A stretch of 64,000 nucleotides of DNA from positions 228,160,111 through 228,224,110 of the forward strand of contig NC_056740.1 of the NCBI RefSeq assembly GCF_019279795.1, read 5' to 3'. A program made the translations under genes and the position numbers. This stretch comes from Protopterus annectens. Its lineage: Eukaryota; Chordata; Ceratodontiformes; Protopteridae. A model generated the notes under the pieces. It had not been told where the DNA came from. It searched no databases and worked only from the letters and a program-made list of their open reading frames with translations. Below are positions 34,380 to 46,405 of this stretch, in pieces (position 1 is the stretch's first letter; every line of letters begins with the position of its first letter).

Positions 34380-35555
34380 GGAAAGGCTGGCACAGTTTTA
34401 CTAGCTATTCTCCTCTGCCCAGACTATAAGGTAGATACTGCCATAAGACACTCCAAAGCCAGCTACTCGAAGTCTTTTACAAGGGAACCCAATTATACTG
34501 AGTAAAATTAATACTAATACAAATGGTAGAGTTTGACCAATGCAGTAAGGCCTTCAGGAGTGGCCACAGTATCACCAAATAAATATAAGTACTCTCAAAG
34601 GTTAAAATATTCTCTAAAATACCAGCCACAATGAAAAGTTTAATTATATTTAATAATAAATAATAAAAGAAAATGAAAATGCTAAATAACTATTTACAAT
34701 AAACACCGAAATTTCAATCACAGGAAATATTAAAATATCATATATGAATAGATTCACACAGCTACAGAAAAACAGCACTTAACTAATCTCACTATATTTT
34801 CCTGACTGATCTAATGAATTACTATTCCCCTGGTTACATACTAAGGCAAGGCAAGATGGAGTGGGTGAATGATCCTTCTATGTCAGGTTTCCAAAACAGA
34901 CTGGGCTGAGACTTCTGTCTCATCTAGTATTAAAACATAATTTCAGTGCTGGATTACAAAATGACATCACATACATCTGGTCATCTGACATCTGGTTCCC
35001 ATACTACCCACCCTTAATAGGAACTGTACCACAATCTCGCACATATGTGTCACCATGCACAGACATAGAGCTTTGCAAAGATGAGTTTTAACATCTGGAA
35101 GCCATAAAACCATTTCAACACTTCCACCCTTCCAGGTTAGCAGTTAGTTCCCTGCTAAGGACAATACAGCAGGAATTCTAGTCCTTGCTTTCACAGACAC
35201 TTTGTCTCTGGCTGCAATCAGAACTGTAAGATACAATCTTTATAGCATAAACCAGGTAATTCAATTTCAAACTATTTCTCAAAGTTAACTGGACTGAGAT
35301 TAACCTCTTCTCTTCCAGCATCCTCTGTTACAATATATTAACTCATTCAGTCCAGAGGCTGTCCGCTTACTTCCACCAAAGGAACAATAGTGCAGCCTGA
35401 GCTTATTTTCAGATAATCCATTTATAATACCATACAGAAAAGAAATGTTCATAACTCTTTAACCATAAGAGCTAGACTAAAAATGAAAATGCAAAAGTTG
35501 TTCAGCAGACACTGACCTTTCCAACAGTGTAAATGTGATAGTGTGTCTCTAAGTC
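34377..35555. other. Spacer, no feature seen
   Basis: No gene, SINE or LINE motif recognised. Confidence 0.3.
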
Positions 35556-36344
35556 ATTAATAAATATTTGTCAAGGAATGCTGATATTATTCATATTTTT
35601 TACCTTTTTGGTAAAACAAATAGCAATATATTGGTGAATGTGCCACATAGACCCATATAAATTGTAATTAAGCTGTCTGTATGAATGCCAGCTTTAAAAT
35701 GATACCTTAGCCATTACTGTGTGATGCTCCTTTACTGAGATATTCACAGAAATATGATTAATATTATATTTCTCATAATTGATAATTAAACAAAACATAA
35801 TATCTCATCACCTGTAACAGACAGAGACTACATATCAGCAAATAAGTTGTATGGTGCAATGTCAGCTTCAAAATGATGCATCATGCGTGTCATCACATGA
35901 TATGACAAATGTATAATTTGCATAATCCCACAAGACTAAACAAACTGTGATATCTGTACATGTGTACTGCATACAGACACAGTTCTTTTACCATGTTGTA
36001 AGCAGTAATACTGTCTTCATAATGAGGTATTACTTAGCACATTGACATGCTCCCTAACAAAATTATTTACCAAAATATGAAAAAAATCATAATTTTCATA
36101 ACCTAAGTCCTAAACAGACTGTGATATCTGTACATGTCTGCAGCATACAGAGACAGGTCTTTTCCTTATTATAAGGACTAATACTGTCTTCAAAATGAGG
36201 TATTACTTAGCACACTGACATGCTACCTAGCAAAGTTATTTACCAAAATATGAAAAAAATCATAATTTCCATAACCTAAGCCCTAAACAAACTGTGATAT
36301 CTGTACATCTGTACAGCACACTGACACAGTTCTTTTACCATTTA

Positions 36345-37953
36345 CCAGGTCATTAATGCCCTCTCAAAGGCAAAAAATACAGCCTGCATGGGACCTGACA
36401 AAATCCCTGGCTGTGCCCTATATGAACTCAGGCAAGAACTCTCAGCTCCACTAGGCACCCTATTCAACCAAAGCCTGTGCACCAGCTTTGTCCCAACAGA
36501 ATGGAGGTCAGCCAATGTTATCCGTCGACACAAAGGTGGAGCATCCACCAACCCAGGCAATTATAGTCTCAGCCTAACTAACCTGATATGCAAGTCCATG
36601 GAACGCATTATCATGGACCTTATAAACAAGGACATTGGCAACTCTTGATCCCGCACAATTTGATCTTGTTAAAGGGAGATCATGCCTGTTAAATGTAGTT
36701 GCCTTCTTTGAAACAGTCAACAAAGCCATGTATGAGGGGAATACAGTGCACACCTATTACCTTGACCTAGCCAAAGCCTTCAACACTATTCCCCACTCGG
36801 GCATAATAGATAAACTCTCCCAGCTAGGCATCAACCTGTATGTTACCAGATGGGTAGCTAAATGGTTCACTGATAGAACCCACTTCGTCAAAATAGGGGA
36901 AGTCACCTCTACTAGTAGACCCATAACAAGTGGCATACCCCAAGGATTGGTTTTGGGGCCTCGACTGTTTGGGATATACTTTTTGGAAGTGCAAGCCAAA
37001 ACCAGTGTTCCGTGGCTGACCAAGTTTGTAGATGACTGCAAGCTGGGCACTGTCATAAATTCCCCTAGTGATGTGAACATCCTCCAAGAGGGTCTTACCC
37101 AAACTAATGACCGGTGCCAGAATTATGGCCTCAAAATGAATGACAAGAAATGCATCATTATCTCCTTTGGGGAAAATAGCATCCCCACTAATTATCACAT
37201 TAATAACAATGTACTAAGCATGCAGTCATTAGGGACTTGGGCATCCAGGTTGATAGCAACCTGACCACCATGTTGTCTCCATTGTATGGAAGGCTTTCTA
37301 CACGGCCCATCTCATAAGTAAGGGTATTTCACCCAGGAACAATGAGGTCGTAACATCCCTGTACTTCTCCCTTATCAGACCCATTATTGAGTACAATATC
37401 CCCTTTGTCATGTAACTTGCCAAGCACATGCAGCAGTTGGAGAGACCACAGAGGTTCCTGATCAGGAAAATCCAGGGTCTCAAACACCTATCCTATACAG
37501 ATAGGCTAAAAGCCCTGTCCCTCTACTCAGTCTCATACAGACTGCTCAGAGGTGACCTGTGTCTGGCATACAAGGCCATCTCAGACTTAGCCTTGATGAA
37601 GTTGTTGCATATCCGTAAGTCAAACTCCATTCATGCAACTCACATGCAAGGCCTCAACCTCACCTGTGACATTAATAGAACTTGTTGGTGGGATAGATTT
37701 GTGTCCCATTGACTCCACCATCTGTGGAACAGACTCCCTTTCCATGACAAGCAGAGAACCTCAGTAGCCCTCTTTATGAGGAACCTGGACAGCTGGATGG
37801 GAAACAGAAAATATACCCCTGGGATCCCACCTGTGTCCTTGCTGGACAGGGAAAACAGGTGCTGCCTTTGTGGGAACATGGGTGAAATTCTTGGCTAGGT
37901 TTATAAGGACCACTAGGCCAATAGCCTGTTACCATCCTATGAACCTATAAACC
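36345..37953 (+). mobile_element. CR1-type LINE, 5'-truncated (RT to 3' end)
   Basis: Inserted inside a satellite unit. The satellite stops at TTTTACCAT (left) and resumes at ACCACATTGTAAGG (right), giving a possible short ACCA duplication. It starts within the RT fingers and ends ATCCTATGAACCTATAAA, a CR1-like terminal microsatellite. The frame is broken several times. Confidence 0.87.
36350..37905 (+). pseudogene. CR1 ORF2 reverse transcriptase (decayed)
   Basis: Blocks in order: GPDKIPGCALYEL, FVPTEWRSANVI, a KGG box, NPGNY, ICKSMERIIMD, then the frame 36635-37264 with FDLVKGRSCLLNVVAFFETV, DLAKAFNTIPHSGIIDKLSQ (motif A), TSGIPQGLVLGP (motif B) and LTKFVDDCKLG (active site FVDD at 37025-37036, normally FADD). 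A third frame gives the C-terminal LSYTDRLKALSLYSVSYRLL, RGDLCLAYKAISD and, near the end, LWNRLPFHDK. This is the CR1 pattern throughout. At least five frame breaks or stops are present. Confidence 0.85.
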
Positions 37954-38235
37954 ACATTGTAAGGACTGATACTGTCTTCAAAATGAGGTATTACTTAGCA
38001 CAATGACATGCTCCCTAGCAAAGTCGTTTACCAAAATATGAAAAAAAATCATAATTTCCATAACCAAAGTCCTAAACAAACTGTGATATCTGTACATCTA
38101 TACAGCATACAGACACAGTTCTTTTACATGTTGTAAGTAGTAATACTGTCTTCAAATGAGGTATTACTTAGCATGATGACATGTTCTCTAGCAAAGTTAC
38201 AACTACAATTCTTTTACTGTATTCTAAGTAGTGAA

Positions 38236-40190
38236 AAAGTTTTCACTCCCTCCTTAGCCTCAACAAGCAAATTAGATTAGATCACTAGTGAAAACCTCCA
38301 AAGCCAATTATGAATTGAAACTAGCCTCCGAAACAAAGGCTAACTACAGTTTTTCATTTACGTCAGAAACTTCCATAGCAAAGCCCAGGTTTGTTCCGAA
38401 TTAGTTCTTAATGGTGCCACTTACACTGATCCTGTTGACTTAGCCAACCTGCTAGCAGATAAATTCAGTGCAAACATCACCCCCATGTCCCCCCTAAAGG
38501 TGCGTTCAGCATCCCTGATACTTGCCCTGCACCTCACATCTCCATAGATCAAGTGTTAAAGGCCCTAATGGAAGGCAAAGAACACAGCTGCCATGGGACC
38601 TGATAGTATCCCAGGCTGTATTCTGCAATATCTCCATCAAGAACTAGCCTCACCATTGAGCACCCTATTCAACCATACCCTAAGTACAGGCTTTATTCCA
38701 GTATAGTAGAGAACTGCCATTGCCATCCCTTTGCACAAAGGTGGTGCCACTACTGACCCTAGTAAGTATTGCCCCATTAGCTTGACAAGTCTGATCTGCA
38801 AGGTCATGGAGCTTATTATTATGGACTTCATAAACAAGGACTTAGGCAATCTCCAAGCACTTCACCCCACCCAGTTTGGATTTGTCAAGGGCAGATCTTT
38901 CCTGTTGAATGTGGTTGAATTTTTTGAGACTGTCACCAAGGTGCTGGATGAGGGAAGTCAGTACACACAGCTTACCTTGACTTGGCCAAAGCCTTTGACA
39001 CAATCTCCCACTTGGGCATCATCAAAAAGTTAACAGAACTTGGTGTAAATCCCTATCTCATCAGGGGGGTGGCCAACTGCCTCACTGATAGGACCTGCAA
39101 GGTCAAAAGGTCAAAATAGGTCCCACTACCTCTGATAGCAGACCTGTCACTAGTGGTTTCCCTAGGGATCTGTCCTGGGACCCCTATTGTTTGGCATCTA
39201 CTTCTCAGAGGTCCAGGCAAAGACAAAAGGCCTGTGGCTGATTATGTTTAAAGACGACTGTAAGTTGGGTGCTGTAACTGACTCCACAAATGATGTTAAC
39301 ATACTTTAAGACGGTCTCACAGCAACAAATGACTGGTGCCAAAGTCATGACCTTAAGTTAAGTGCAAATAAAATGCATTATCATACCATTTGGCAAAAAC
39401 ACAGCTCCTACTGATTATCACATTAGCAAAACCCCTCTAAGCAAACAACCTGTGGTGAAAGAACTGGGTACACAAGTTGACAACAATCTCACATTTGACC
39501 ATCGTGTAATGGCAGTGGTCAGAAAAGCCTTTTACTTGGTTCATCTCATAAGTAAAGGGATTGCATCCAGAAAAAAGAGGTTATTACCTCTCTGTACTCC
39601 TCCCTCATTAGGCCAATAATTGAGTACAATGCCCCATTTGGTATGTACCTCTCCAAACATCTGCACCAACTGGAAAGGCCACAGAAATACCTCACAAAGA
39701 GAATCCATGGCCTCCAACACCTGTCCTATGTGGACAGGCTCAAACCACTATCACTCTACTCTGTATTGTAGTGATTGCTCAGAGGTGACCTGTGTCTCAC
39801 CTACAAGGCAATCTCAGACACTGCTCTACTAGAGATGCTCCATATCCGTAAGTCTAAGTCCTCACATAGTACCCGATCGAAAAGCTTAAATCTAATATGT
39901 GACGTTAACAAAACCTGCTGGAGAGACAGGTTTGTCTCCCAGAGGCTGCCCCGTCTCTGGAATAGACTCCCCATACACGTCAAGCAAAGTACACCACTGA
40001 CCCTGTTCAAGCACAACCTTGATGAGTGGAAAGGCAACCACAAATTTGTCCCAGGGGTTCTACCTGTGTAGCTCATTGACAGGGGTGACAGGTGCTGATT
40101 GTGGGTTATTTTCTGGGGATAAACTCTTGGCTAGGCTTGTAATGGCCCCAGAGCCATTAGCCTAGTAATGTCCTATGATTCTATTATCCA
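38236..40190 (+). mobile_element. CR1-type LINE, 5'-truncated, second copy
   Basis: Starts in the linker before the RT and runs to the 3' end, finishing GTCCTATGATTCTATTATCC. The ATTCTATG-like octamer is the usual CR1 terminal repeat. It sits at the right edge of the 173-bp satellite. Compared with the copy 300 bp to its left it is more mutated but more complete at the 5' side. Confidence 0.86.
38400..40090 (+). pseudogene. CR1 ORF2 reverse transcriptase (decayed)
   Basis: Shows LVLNGATYTDPVDLANLLA, PDSIPGCILQYL, then the frame 38731-39033 with MHKGGATTDPSKYCPISL, HPTQFGFVKGRSFLLNVVEF, and in a shifted frame LAKAFDTISHLGI. The active-site box reads FKDD (normally FADD) near 39250, a change that would abolish polymerisation. 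The C-terminus is in other frames: HISKTPLSKQPVVKELGTQV, LRGDLCLTYKAISDT and LPRLWNRLPIHVKQ. It has the same family layout as the copies at 36.3 and 41.2 kb. Confidence 0.84.
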
Positions 40191-40199
40191 ATGAAATGT

Positions 40200-40870
40200 A
40201 ATAGACTTTTACTTACCATACTGGCCCTACTTGGTCATGGTTGTTTTCCATCTTTTGACACTAGGTGCATGTTGCCAGTATATCATGCATTGCTGCCATC
40301 ATGCCATTCTGCAGATCAGTGAAGAACAGGTCATTGCCATCTTCATTTAGGTGAACTCTGTCATTTCTGAAAAGGTGATCATCTTCTGCAGTGATACTGT
40401 TATTGCTGATTGTTGATCAGACAACCCTGTGCATCAAGCCACCCATGAGCCCATTCTTTAATCGCCTGGCCTTGTGCACTGCCTGTTGGCTGTTTGCATG
40501 TCTCCAGTTCTGGCGAGGAATTATGTCAGACCACACAAAATGACAACGTGGCCACCACGACTGCATGTGTTCAAAAATCTCCTTGATTTGAAACCTCAGC
40601 TCTCCAAGTGGATGAGTGATGAAATTTTCCCTCCATTGTGCAAGACAAGAATGTCAGGCTCAGGGTAGATGAAACTCTTCTCTTCCAACAACTGCAGGAG
40701 TCAACCCCAATGCATACCTCTTCTTGCAATCCAGTGTACCTTCACGCTTCATGTGGGGAAGCTCAGGATGTAGTATTTGTCATTTCTAGAGGCATGGCTG
40801 GCAGCCCAGTGAACGTAGAAATGGCCACACATCCACACTCTCACTTGTTGTTCCTCTGCTCTTGAAGCCA
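40200..40870 (-). pseudogene. SGNH-hydrolase-like ORF remnant
   Basis: Minus-strand translation over several frames yields [17 protein letters not shown], then HWIARRGMHWG, LLQLLEEKSFIYPEPDILVL, HNGGK, LARTGDMQTANRQ, ITAEDDHLFRNDRVHLNEDG. This follows the SGNH pattern of a protein seen repeatedly in fish and amphibian genomes (DILVLHLGGND..., WSDI.PR..WR, DGVHL...G). That protein is often linked to recombinase-bearing mobile elements. The GGN-D block is damaged and many stops occur. It is not the CR1 ORF1 esterase, whose blocks read differently. Function is not known to me. Confidence 0.5.
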
Positions 40871-40964
40871 TGTCACTGTCACAAGGTAGAAGTATCTGCA
40901 CAGGGAAGAAATGCTAATTCGTTACTGATGATGTTTGAGGGATTTATTGCATTACTACAACATG

Positions 40965-41206
<242 letters not shown>

Positions 41207-41329
41207 TAGGTACTAGGCTATTGGCCCTAAGGCCTATATAAGCCTAGCCAAAAAGGTACCCTGGCTTTCGTCACCCAAGAAAATTATTTTCCTGTGCCCC
41301 TGTCAGCAGAGCCACAGATGTGATTCCCA

Positions 41330-44045
41330 GGGTGAATTTCCTATCTCCCATCCAATCATCAAGATTTTTCTTGAAGAGTGCTAATGAGGAGCTTTGTCTG
41401 ATATAGATAGGTAGATTGTTCCAGTCTCTGGGACAGGAATCTATCCCTCTAGCATGTTCTGTTTATTATGGTGACAAGGTTTAGGTCCCTAGAGCGTGTA
41501 GCTCAGAGGGATTAGGATTTCTTAAGTGGAGCATGTCCAACAGCTCTGGGTTTGACATAGCTTTGTATGTTAGGCAAAGATCACCTCTGAGTAGGTGATG
41601 TGTGATGGAGCAAACCTGGAGTTTTTGAGACGGTCTGCCTAGGGCATCTGTTTGAGGCCAGTAATCCTATTTGTGAGGTATTTCTGTGGCCTTTCCAGTT
41701 GTTGTAGATGTCTTGTGAGGTACATACCAAAAGGGGGGGCTGTATTCTATAATGGGTCAAATGAGTGATGAGTAGAGGGGAGCAATGACCTCTTTTTTCC
41801 TGGATGATAAACCTTTTGTGATGAGGTGTGCCACGTAGAAGGATTTCCTGACTACTGTGGCAATGTGATTATCAAAGGAGAGACTAATGTCCACCTGTGT
41901 CCTAAGGTCTCTTATCACACTTTCAGTGTTAAGTAGACTACCAGCTATGTGATAGTTCATGTGTACAGAGGTTTACCAAAAGGGATGACAATGCACTTTT
42001 TGGCACTGAGCTTGAGGCCATGGCTTTGACACCAGGCATCTGTCTCAGTGAGCCCCTTTTGTAGGATGTCCACATCATTAGGAGTTTTGATTATTGCTCC
42101 TAGTTTGCAGTCATCTGCAAACTTTATTAGCCAAAGACCTTCTGTGTTAGCCTATACTTCAGAGAAGTAGATACCAAACAGGAGAGGACCCAGGACTGGA
42201 CACTGTGGTACACCACTTGTCACTGGTTTGAAGTCGAATTTGGAGTCTGTTATTTTACCAGTGTGGGTTCTATCAGTGAGCCAGTTGGCAACCCATCTTG
42301 TGACATAGGGATTTATACCTGGTTTAGTGAGTTTATCTATAATTCCAGAATGAGGGATGGTGTCAAAAGTCTTGGCAAGATCTAGATAGGCTGTGTGAAC
42401 CACCTTACCCTCATCTACAGCTTTGGTGACAACTTCAAAGAAGTCTATGAGGTTTAGGAGACATGATCTGCATTTGCAAACCTGAACTGTGTGGGGTCCA
42501 GAGTTTGGAGATTACTAATGTCATTGTTTATAAGTTCCATGATAATACGTTCTATAGCCTTACAGACCAGGCTCGTCAGGTTAATGGGGTGGTAGTTCCC
42601 GGGGTCTGTGGTGGCTCCCCCTTTGTGGAGTGGGATAACTGTTGCTGTGTGCCATTCAGTGGGCACAAAGCCTGAGGTAAGGCTATGATTGAACATGGTA
42701 CTTAGGTGGGGTGCCAGTTTGCTCTGTAGTTCATGTAGAATGCAGCCTGGGATGTTGTCAGGTCCCATGGATGCTGTGTTCTTGGATTTGGAGAGTGTGG
42801 TTTTTACCTGTACAGCCGTGATTACAGGAACTTTGCATTCTTCCGGTATAGAGATGGGCCCTTTAGGGGGTGAGAGGGGGGTAGTTAGCATGAAACCTCT
42901 CTGCAAGGATGTCAGCAATATCAGTTGGTTCTGTATATTTAGTGCCATTGTGCTGTAACTCAGAGCCATTGGCATTCTTGACATAGCTATAGAATGCTTT
43001 GTGGTTGTCTTTAGAATTAGTGGCAATTTTGTTTTCGTAACTAGCTTTGGAGGATTTTATGAGGGATCTCAGTTTCTTACTGAGGCTGACCAGGGAGTTC
43101 CTCCACTCATTGGATTTTACTCTTTTTTGCAACAGTTTCTTTCTTTTGTTGTATAGTTTGTTTATGGCAGGGGACCACCAGATTGGCTTCCTTTTCTTGG
43201 AGGATAGCATCTTGGTTCTGTTAGGGATTCCATGATCCATGCACTCATTTAAGTGCTTATAAAATGCATTTGTGTAGGATTCAGCAGTTGCACCTCTATT
43301 GTCCATCTGCATGGGTGTTGTGAAGTTTGCCACTTCTGTCTTAAGCAGTGTGAAGTTGGCTTTGGAGAATTTTTTATGGTGGTTTCCCTAATGGGGTGTG
43401 TGGGCGGGATGCGGATGTCTAGGGTGATTAGCTTGTTGTCAGATCTGACCAATGAGAAATTGACCTGTGGTGTGGAACACCGGTTTCCCATGCTGGTAAT
43501 GAATAGGTCTAGGATGTTGCTGCCCCTGGTGGGGGTGTGGATAAGTTGATCCAAGGCGTTGGAATTTATGAATTCCAGAAAACGTTGAGCAAAGAATTGG
43601 TACGAGTAGTTTTCCCAGTTAATGGTGGGGTAGTTGAAATCACCATTATTAGGTTGTTGGATTGTACCCTAATATTTTCCTGTGTATCAAGAAATGGGGA
43701 GTGAGAATCCTGGGGAATGGTGGGGGAATCAGTTTTGATTGCGGTCTTGCTCAGAGTTAGTTGCACTTGGATAATCTCGGACACATTATGGTGAGCAACT
43801 AGCCTGGAGGTGTGGATATCCTTAACGAATATGGACACGCCTCCGCCTTTAGTGTTTCGGTCCAGGTTAGGTGGCTGAAAGGTGTGGTATGAATTATAGC
43901 CTGATAATGCAGAGGTGCTGTCTGGAGCCTTGAATCAGGTCTCTTTCACTGCACAGATGTCAATGTTCTCCATTTTAAGGAGTGCCTCGAGTGAGTGCAT
44001 TTTGAGGTTTACACTTCTAGCATTGAGTAGCATTACCCTCAGATT
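41330..44045 (-). pseudogene. CR1 ORF2: APE endonuclease and reverse transcriptase
   Basis: Endonuclease blocks: VMLLNARSVNLKMHSLEALL, ICAVKET followed by a stop where Trp is expected, GGGVSIFVKD, GDFNYPTINWENY (after one frameshift), NILDLFITS and RSDNKLITLDI (SDH with H changed to N). RT blocks: MGPDNIPGCILHEL, FVPTEWHTATVIPLHKGGAT, NLTSLVCKAIERIIME, DLAKTFDTIPHSGIIDKL, TSGVPQCPVLGPLLFGIYF, and LIKFADDCKLG, with an intact FADD at 42110-42121. The C-terminal part (QLERPQKYLTNRI, RGDLCLTYKAM) ends near 41330. The loss of the endonuclease His alone would block target nicking. Confidence 0.88.
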
Positions 44046-45056
44046 TTGATGCTTGTACCTGTTACGGTGGTGAATTTGTCATTTGAACCTTGCCTAAAAA
44101 AAGGCACTATAGGGGTGGCAGGAGCCTTAGCAAGTATCCTGAATTCCAAGGGTGACAGGTGCAGGCCATCTCTGGCAAAGTATCGTGGTCTGTCGATCAT
44201 GTCATCCCAGGCAGACATATACTGGATCCCCTTAGAATGACACCAGAAGCTTACCCAATTGTTGAAGTCAATCATTTTGTCCTTGTACTGTGGTATCATT
44301 CTGGGTGATGGCAGGATGCTACTCAGGGCTAGGGTCATACCAGCCTGAGCTACAAGATCGGACAGCTTCTCCATGTCTTTTTTCATGAAGTCCAGGGAGG
44401 TACGTCTCAGGTCATTCACACCAACATGGACAATGACAGAGTCATATTTGTACTTGTTGTGGAGTGACCTGAGTGTGTGCATTGTGTGGTGGATCCTGGC
44501 ACCCAACATGCAGCTGACCGTAACTTTCTCCTTGTTTACCTGGTGAATGGAACATCAGTGTGCCTGTCTATAGAGTCACTTATGACTAGAGTGTTGGGTT
44601 TGTTGTTTTGCCTTATGGGCTGTGGTTGAGTGGCACACTGAGTTTGTGGGCTATGTGTCATTTGGGTTGTGTTGGGGGGTGGAGGTTGCTTGTGTTTCTG
44701 CTTTGGAGGTCCCTGTTGCTTGTGCAGATTTTTATTGAGAGCATCCGTGAATGTAGGTGTGTGTTTTGTGTTTCTATATGTGTGCTTTGGTGATGTAGGT
44801 TTTGAGGGATTATGTGATGAGTGTGGTGTGGTGTGGTGCAAGTGTTTATCTTCTCCTCTTGACTGTCTAGTCCAGTCTTGGGTGAAGAGAGCTTTGCTTC
44901 CAGTTTGGTTATATAAGTGCATCTATCACAGACTGTAGTGTTGGGTGGTAGGAGGAGAGGATTGTCTGCGTACATGAGGCAATTGCTGCATTGCCCCAAG
45001 ATGCCCAGATTCATCAGGTAGACAGGAGGAAACACCAGAAGCTGACCATTAGACAT
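44039..45056 (-). pseudogene. CR1 ORF1: zinc-binding N-terminus and SGNH esterase
   Basis: The first frame starts MSNGQLLVFPPVYLMNL and carries CSNC ... CDRC, a zinc-knuckle/PHD-like pair, then a coiled-coil-prone stretch (KLEAKLSS). A frameshift leads to a Pro/Gln/His-rich linker and NTLVISDSIDRH (GDS block with G changed to S). After another break comes MLGARIHHTMHTLRSLHNKY, then VIVHVGVNDLRRTS (GxND block) and FARDGLHLSPLEF (DxxH block). All three SGNH catalytic blocks are recognisable. In CR1 elements this protein is believed to bind RNA and lipid or membrane surfaces. ORF2 begins right at its end. Confidence 0.85.
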
Positions 45057-45060
45057 GCCT

Positions 45061-45485
45061 GGATAGGTGCTTATTTATTAAGTACTAAAAACTTTTTCCA
45101 CTAGACAATTGAGGAAAGTTGAGTGCCGTAGTAATTTGTAGCTTATTTAGTGCTTACAACAAGTTCTGAACAAGTGCTGAGCTCAAAGAAACAGATTTGA
45201 TTGCTAATACTAAAAAAATGGCTAGTTCTAAGGCAAAAATCAAAGAGCAGACTTTATGGTGCCAGGAATAGTTTAACCCTAGCTAAGTGGCGATGCATAA
45301 AGTGTTTTTTTTTTTTTTTTTTTTAAAGAAGCTACCTAGTGCTTACCACTCCCACTGATAAGCTAGAAGGCTTCTCTCCAGCACAGAAAGGGTTGGGGGC
45401 TCAGAAACTCACAAACAGTCCTGGATACAGCAAATGTGTATCTGGACTAGACAACTTACAGGAAAAGCAGGAAACAAGCTTAGAA

Positions 45486-45581
<96 letters not shown>

Positions 45582-45644
45582 GCATTACTTTGTTTGTCTG
45601 TTTGAATCTTCACTACTATCCACATAGGCGTTATTATTTTTCTA
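45061..45644. repeat. CR1 5' flank with poly-T and (TA)n microsatellite
   Basis: 45061-45300 may be CR1 5' UTR. A T20 run lies at 45305-45325. (TA)n of about 44 units covers 45490-45577. No coding signal. Confidence 0.85.
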
Positions 45645-46350
45645 AGGTTCATTATTTACAAAGATGATGCAGAGGTACATATTTAACAACCAGGAAAACA
45701 GCAACTCACACACACTATCAGATTCTCATATCACATATCACTGTAAACATGCACATTCTTGGCATAGCCAACATACTGCAGAATGGCTACTGACAAAGGG
45801 GTACAGACAAGAGACATGTAAAGAGAAAAATCAGGGTAAGGACCGCCACTCCACTAATGAACCCAGGACAGGCACAGGACTTCAGTGTCACTTAAGGGCA
45901 TCTGATATGTCACATACCTCTGCTAGCTACCCACTCAGACTGCTGATACTGGCACTGTCTCACAAGCTCCTTCAGTGTCAGCAGTCTGCCTTACCTCTGC
46001 CTTTTCTCTTTACATGTGTCCATTCAGCAATGGACATAAGGAATCAAGGGGGGAATTAATGTGTTTCCTGACTTGCATTTTGTAGGTGGCCTTTCAGGAA
46101 GGGACAGAAGGCATCACAGTGGCACTCTTGAAACCATGTGTATCCAGGAAAGCAGCACAATGGGATTGAGCTGAAGAGTCTCCAAGTTCCCCACTGCCAT
46201 CCAGGATTATCCTAAGATTCATGGTGTTTAGGTTCATTATTTGCAAAGATCATGCAGAGGTACATAATTAACAACCAGAAAAACAGCAACTCACTCCCAG
46301 TGACGCACACAGTGCCAGAGCTGAAGAGTCTCCAAGTTCCCCAATGCCAT
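45645..46350. repeat. Short duplicated blocks beside the piggyBac 3' end
   Basis: Block R (AGGTTCATTATTTACAAAG ... AACAGCAACTCAC, ~69 bp) occurs at 45645 and 46230. Block S (GCTGAAGAGTCTCCAAGTTC, ~32 bp) occurs at 46168 and 46319. The order R-S-R-S suggests an old tandem duplication with a deletion in the second copy. Both R copies contain a TTAA, the piggyBac target, but no terminal inverted repeat could be identified. Confidence 0.7.
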
Positions 46351-46405
46351 ATGAATACACATCTTCATTTCTCTTGTACATTGCATAATGTGTCTTTCCT
46401 GCTGT

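Larger units (their letters stand above)
35560..38235. repeat. ~173-bp satellite, interrupted by a CR1 LINE
   Basis: The phrases CTGTGATATCTGTACAT (about 35946, 36120, 36293, 38082) and ACTGTCTTCAAAATGAGGTA (about 36008, 36180, 37970, 38143) recur every 172-174 bp. Units before about 35900 are more diverged (GCCAGCTTTAAAATGATACC). The array covers about 35560-36344 and 37954-38235, with a CR1 copy between. Confidence 0.85.
41207..45060 (-). mobile_element. CR1-type LINE, near full length (~3.85 kb)
   Basis: On the minus strand: ORF1 (45056 to about 44040), ORF2 endonuclease (44045 to about 43260), linker and RT (43333 to 41757), C-terminal domain and a short 3' UTR ending GCCTAGTACCTACC at the TA repeat. 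It is the most complete mobile element in the window. Length and order match CR1 elements with an esterase ORF1. About ten frame breaks show it is dead, yet the RT active site is intact. Confidence 0.92.

Noticed and set aside
46060-46330. piggyBac 3' terminal inverted repeat at a TTAA
   Set aside because: TTAA occurs at several points but no matching inverted repeat was found upstream near 49.2 kb.
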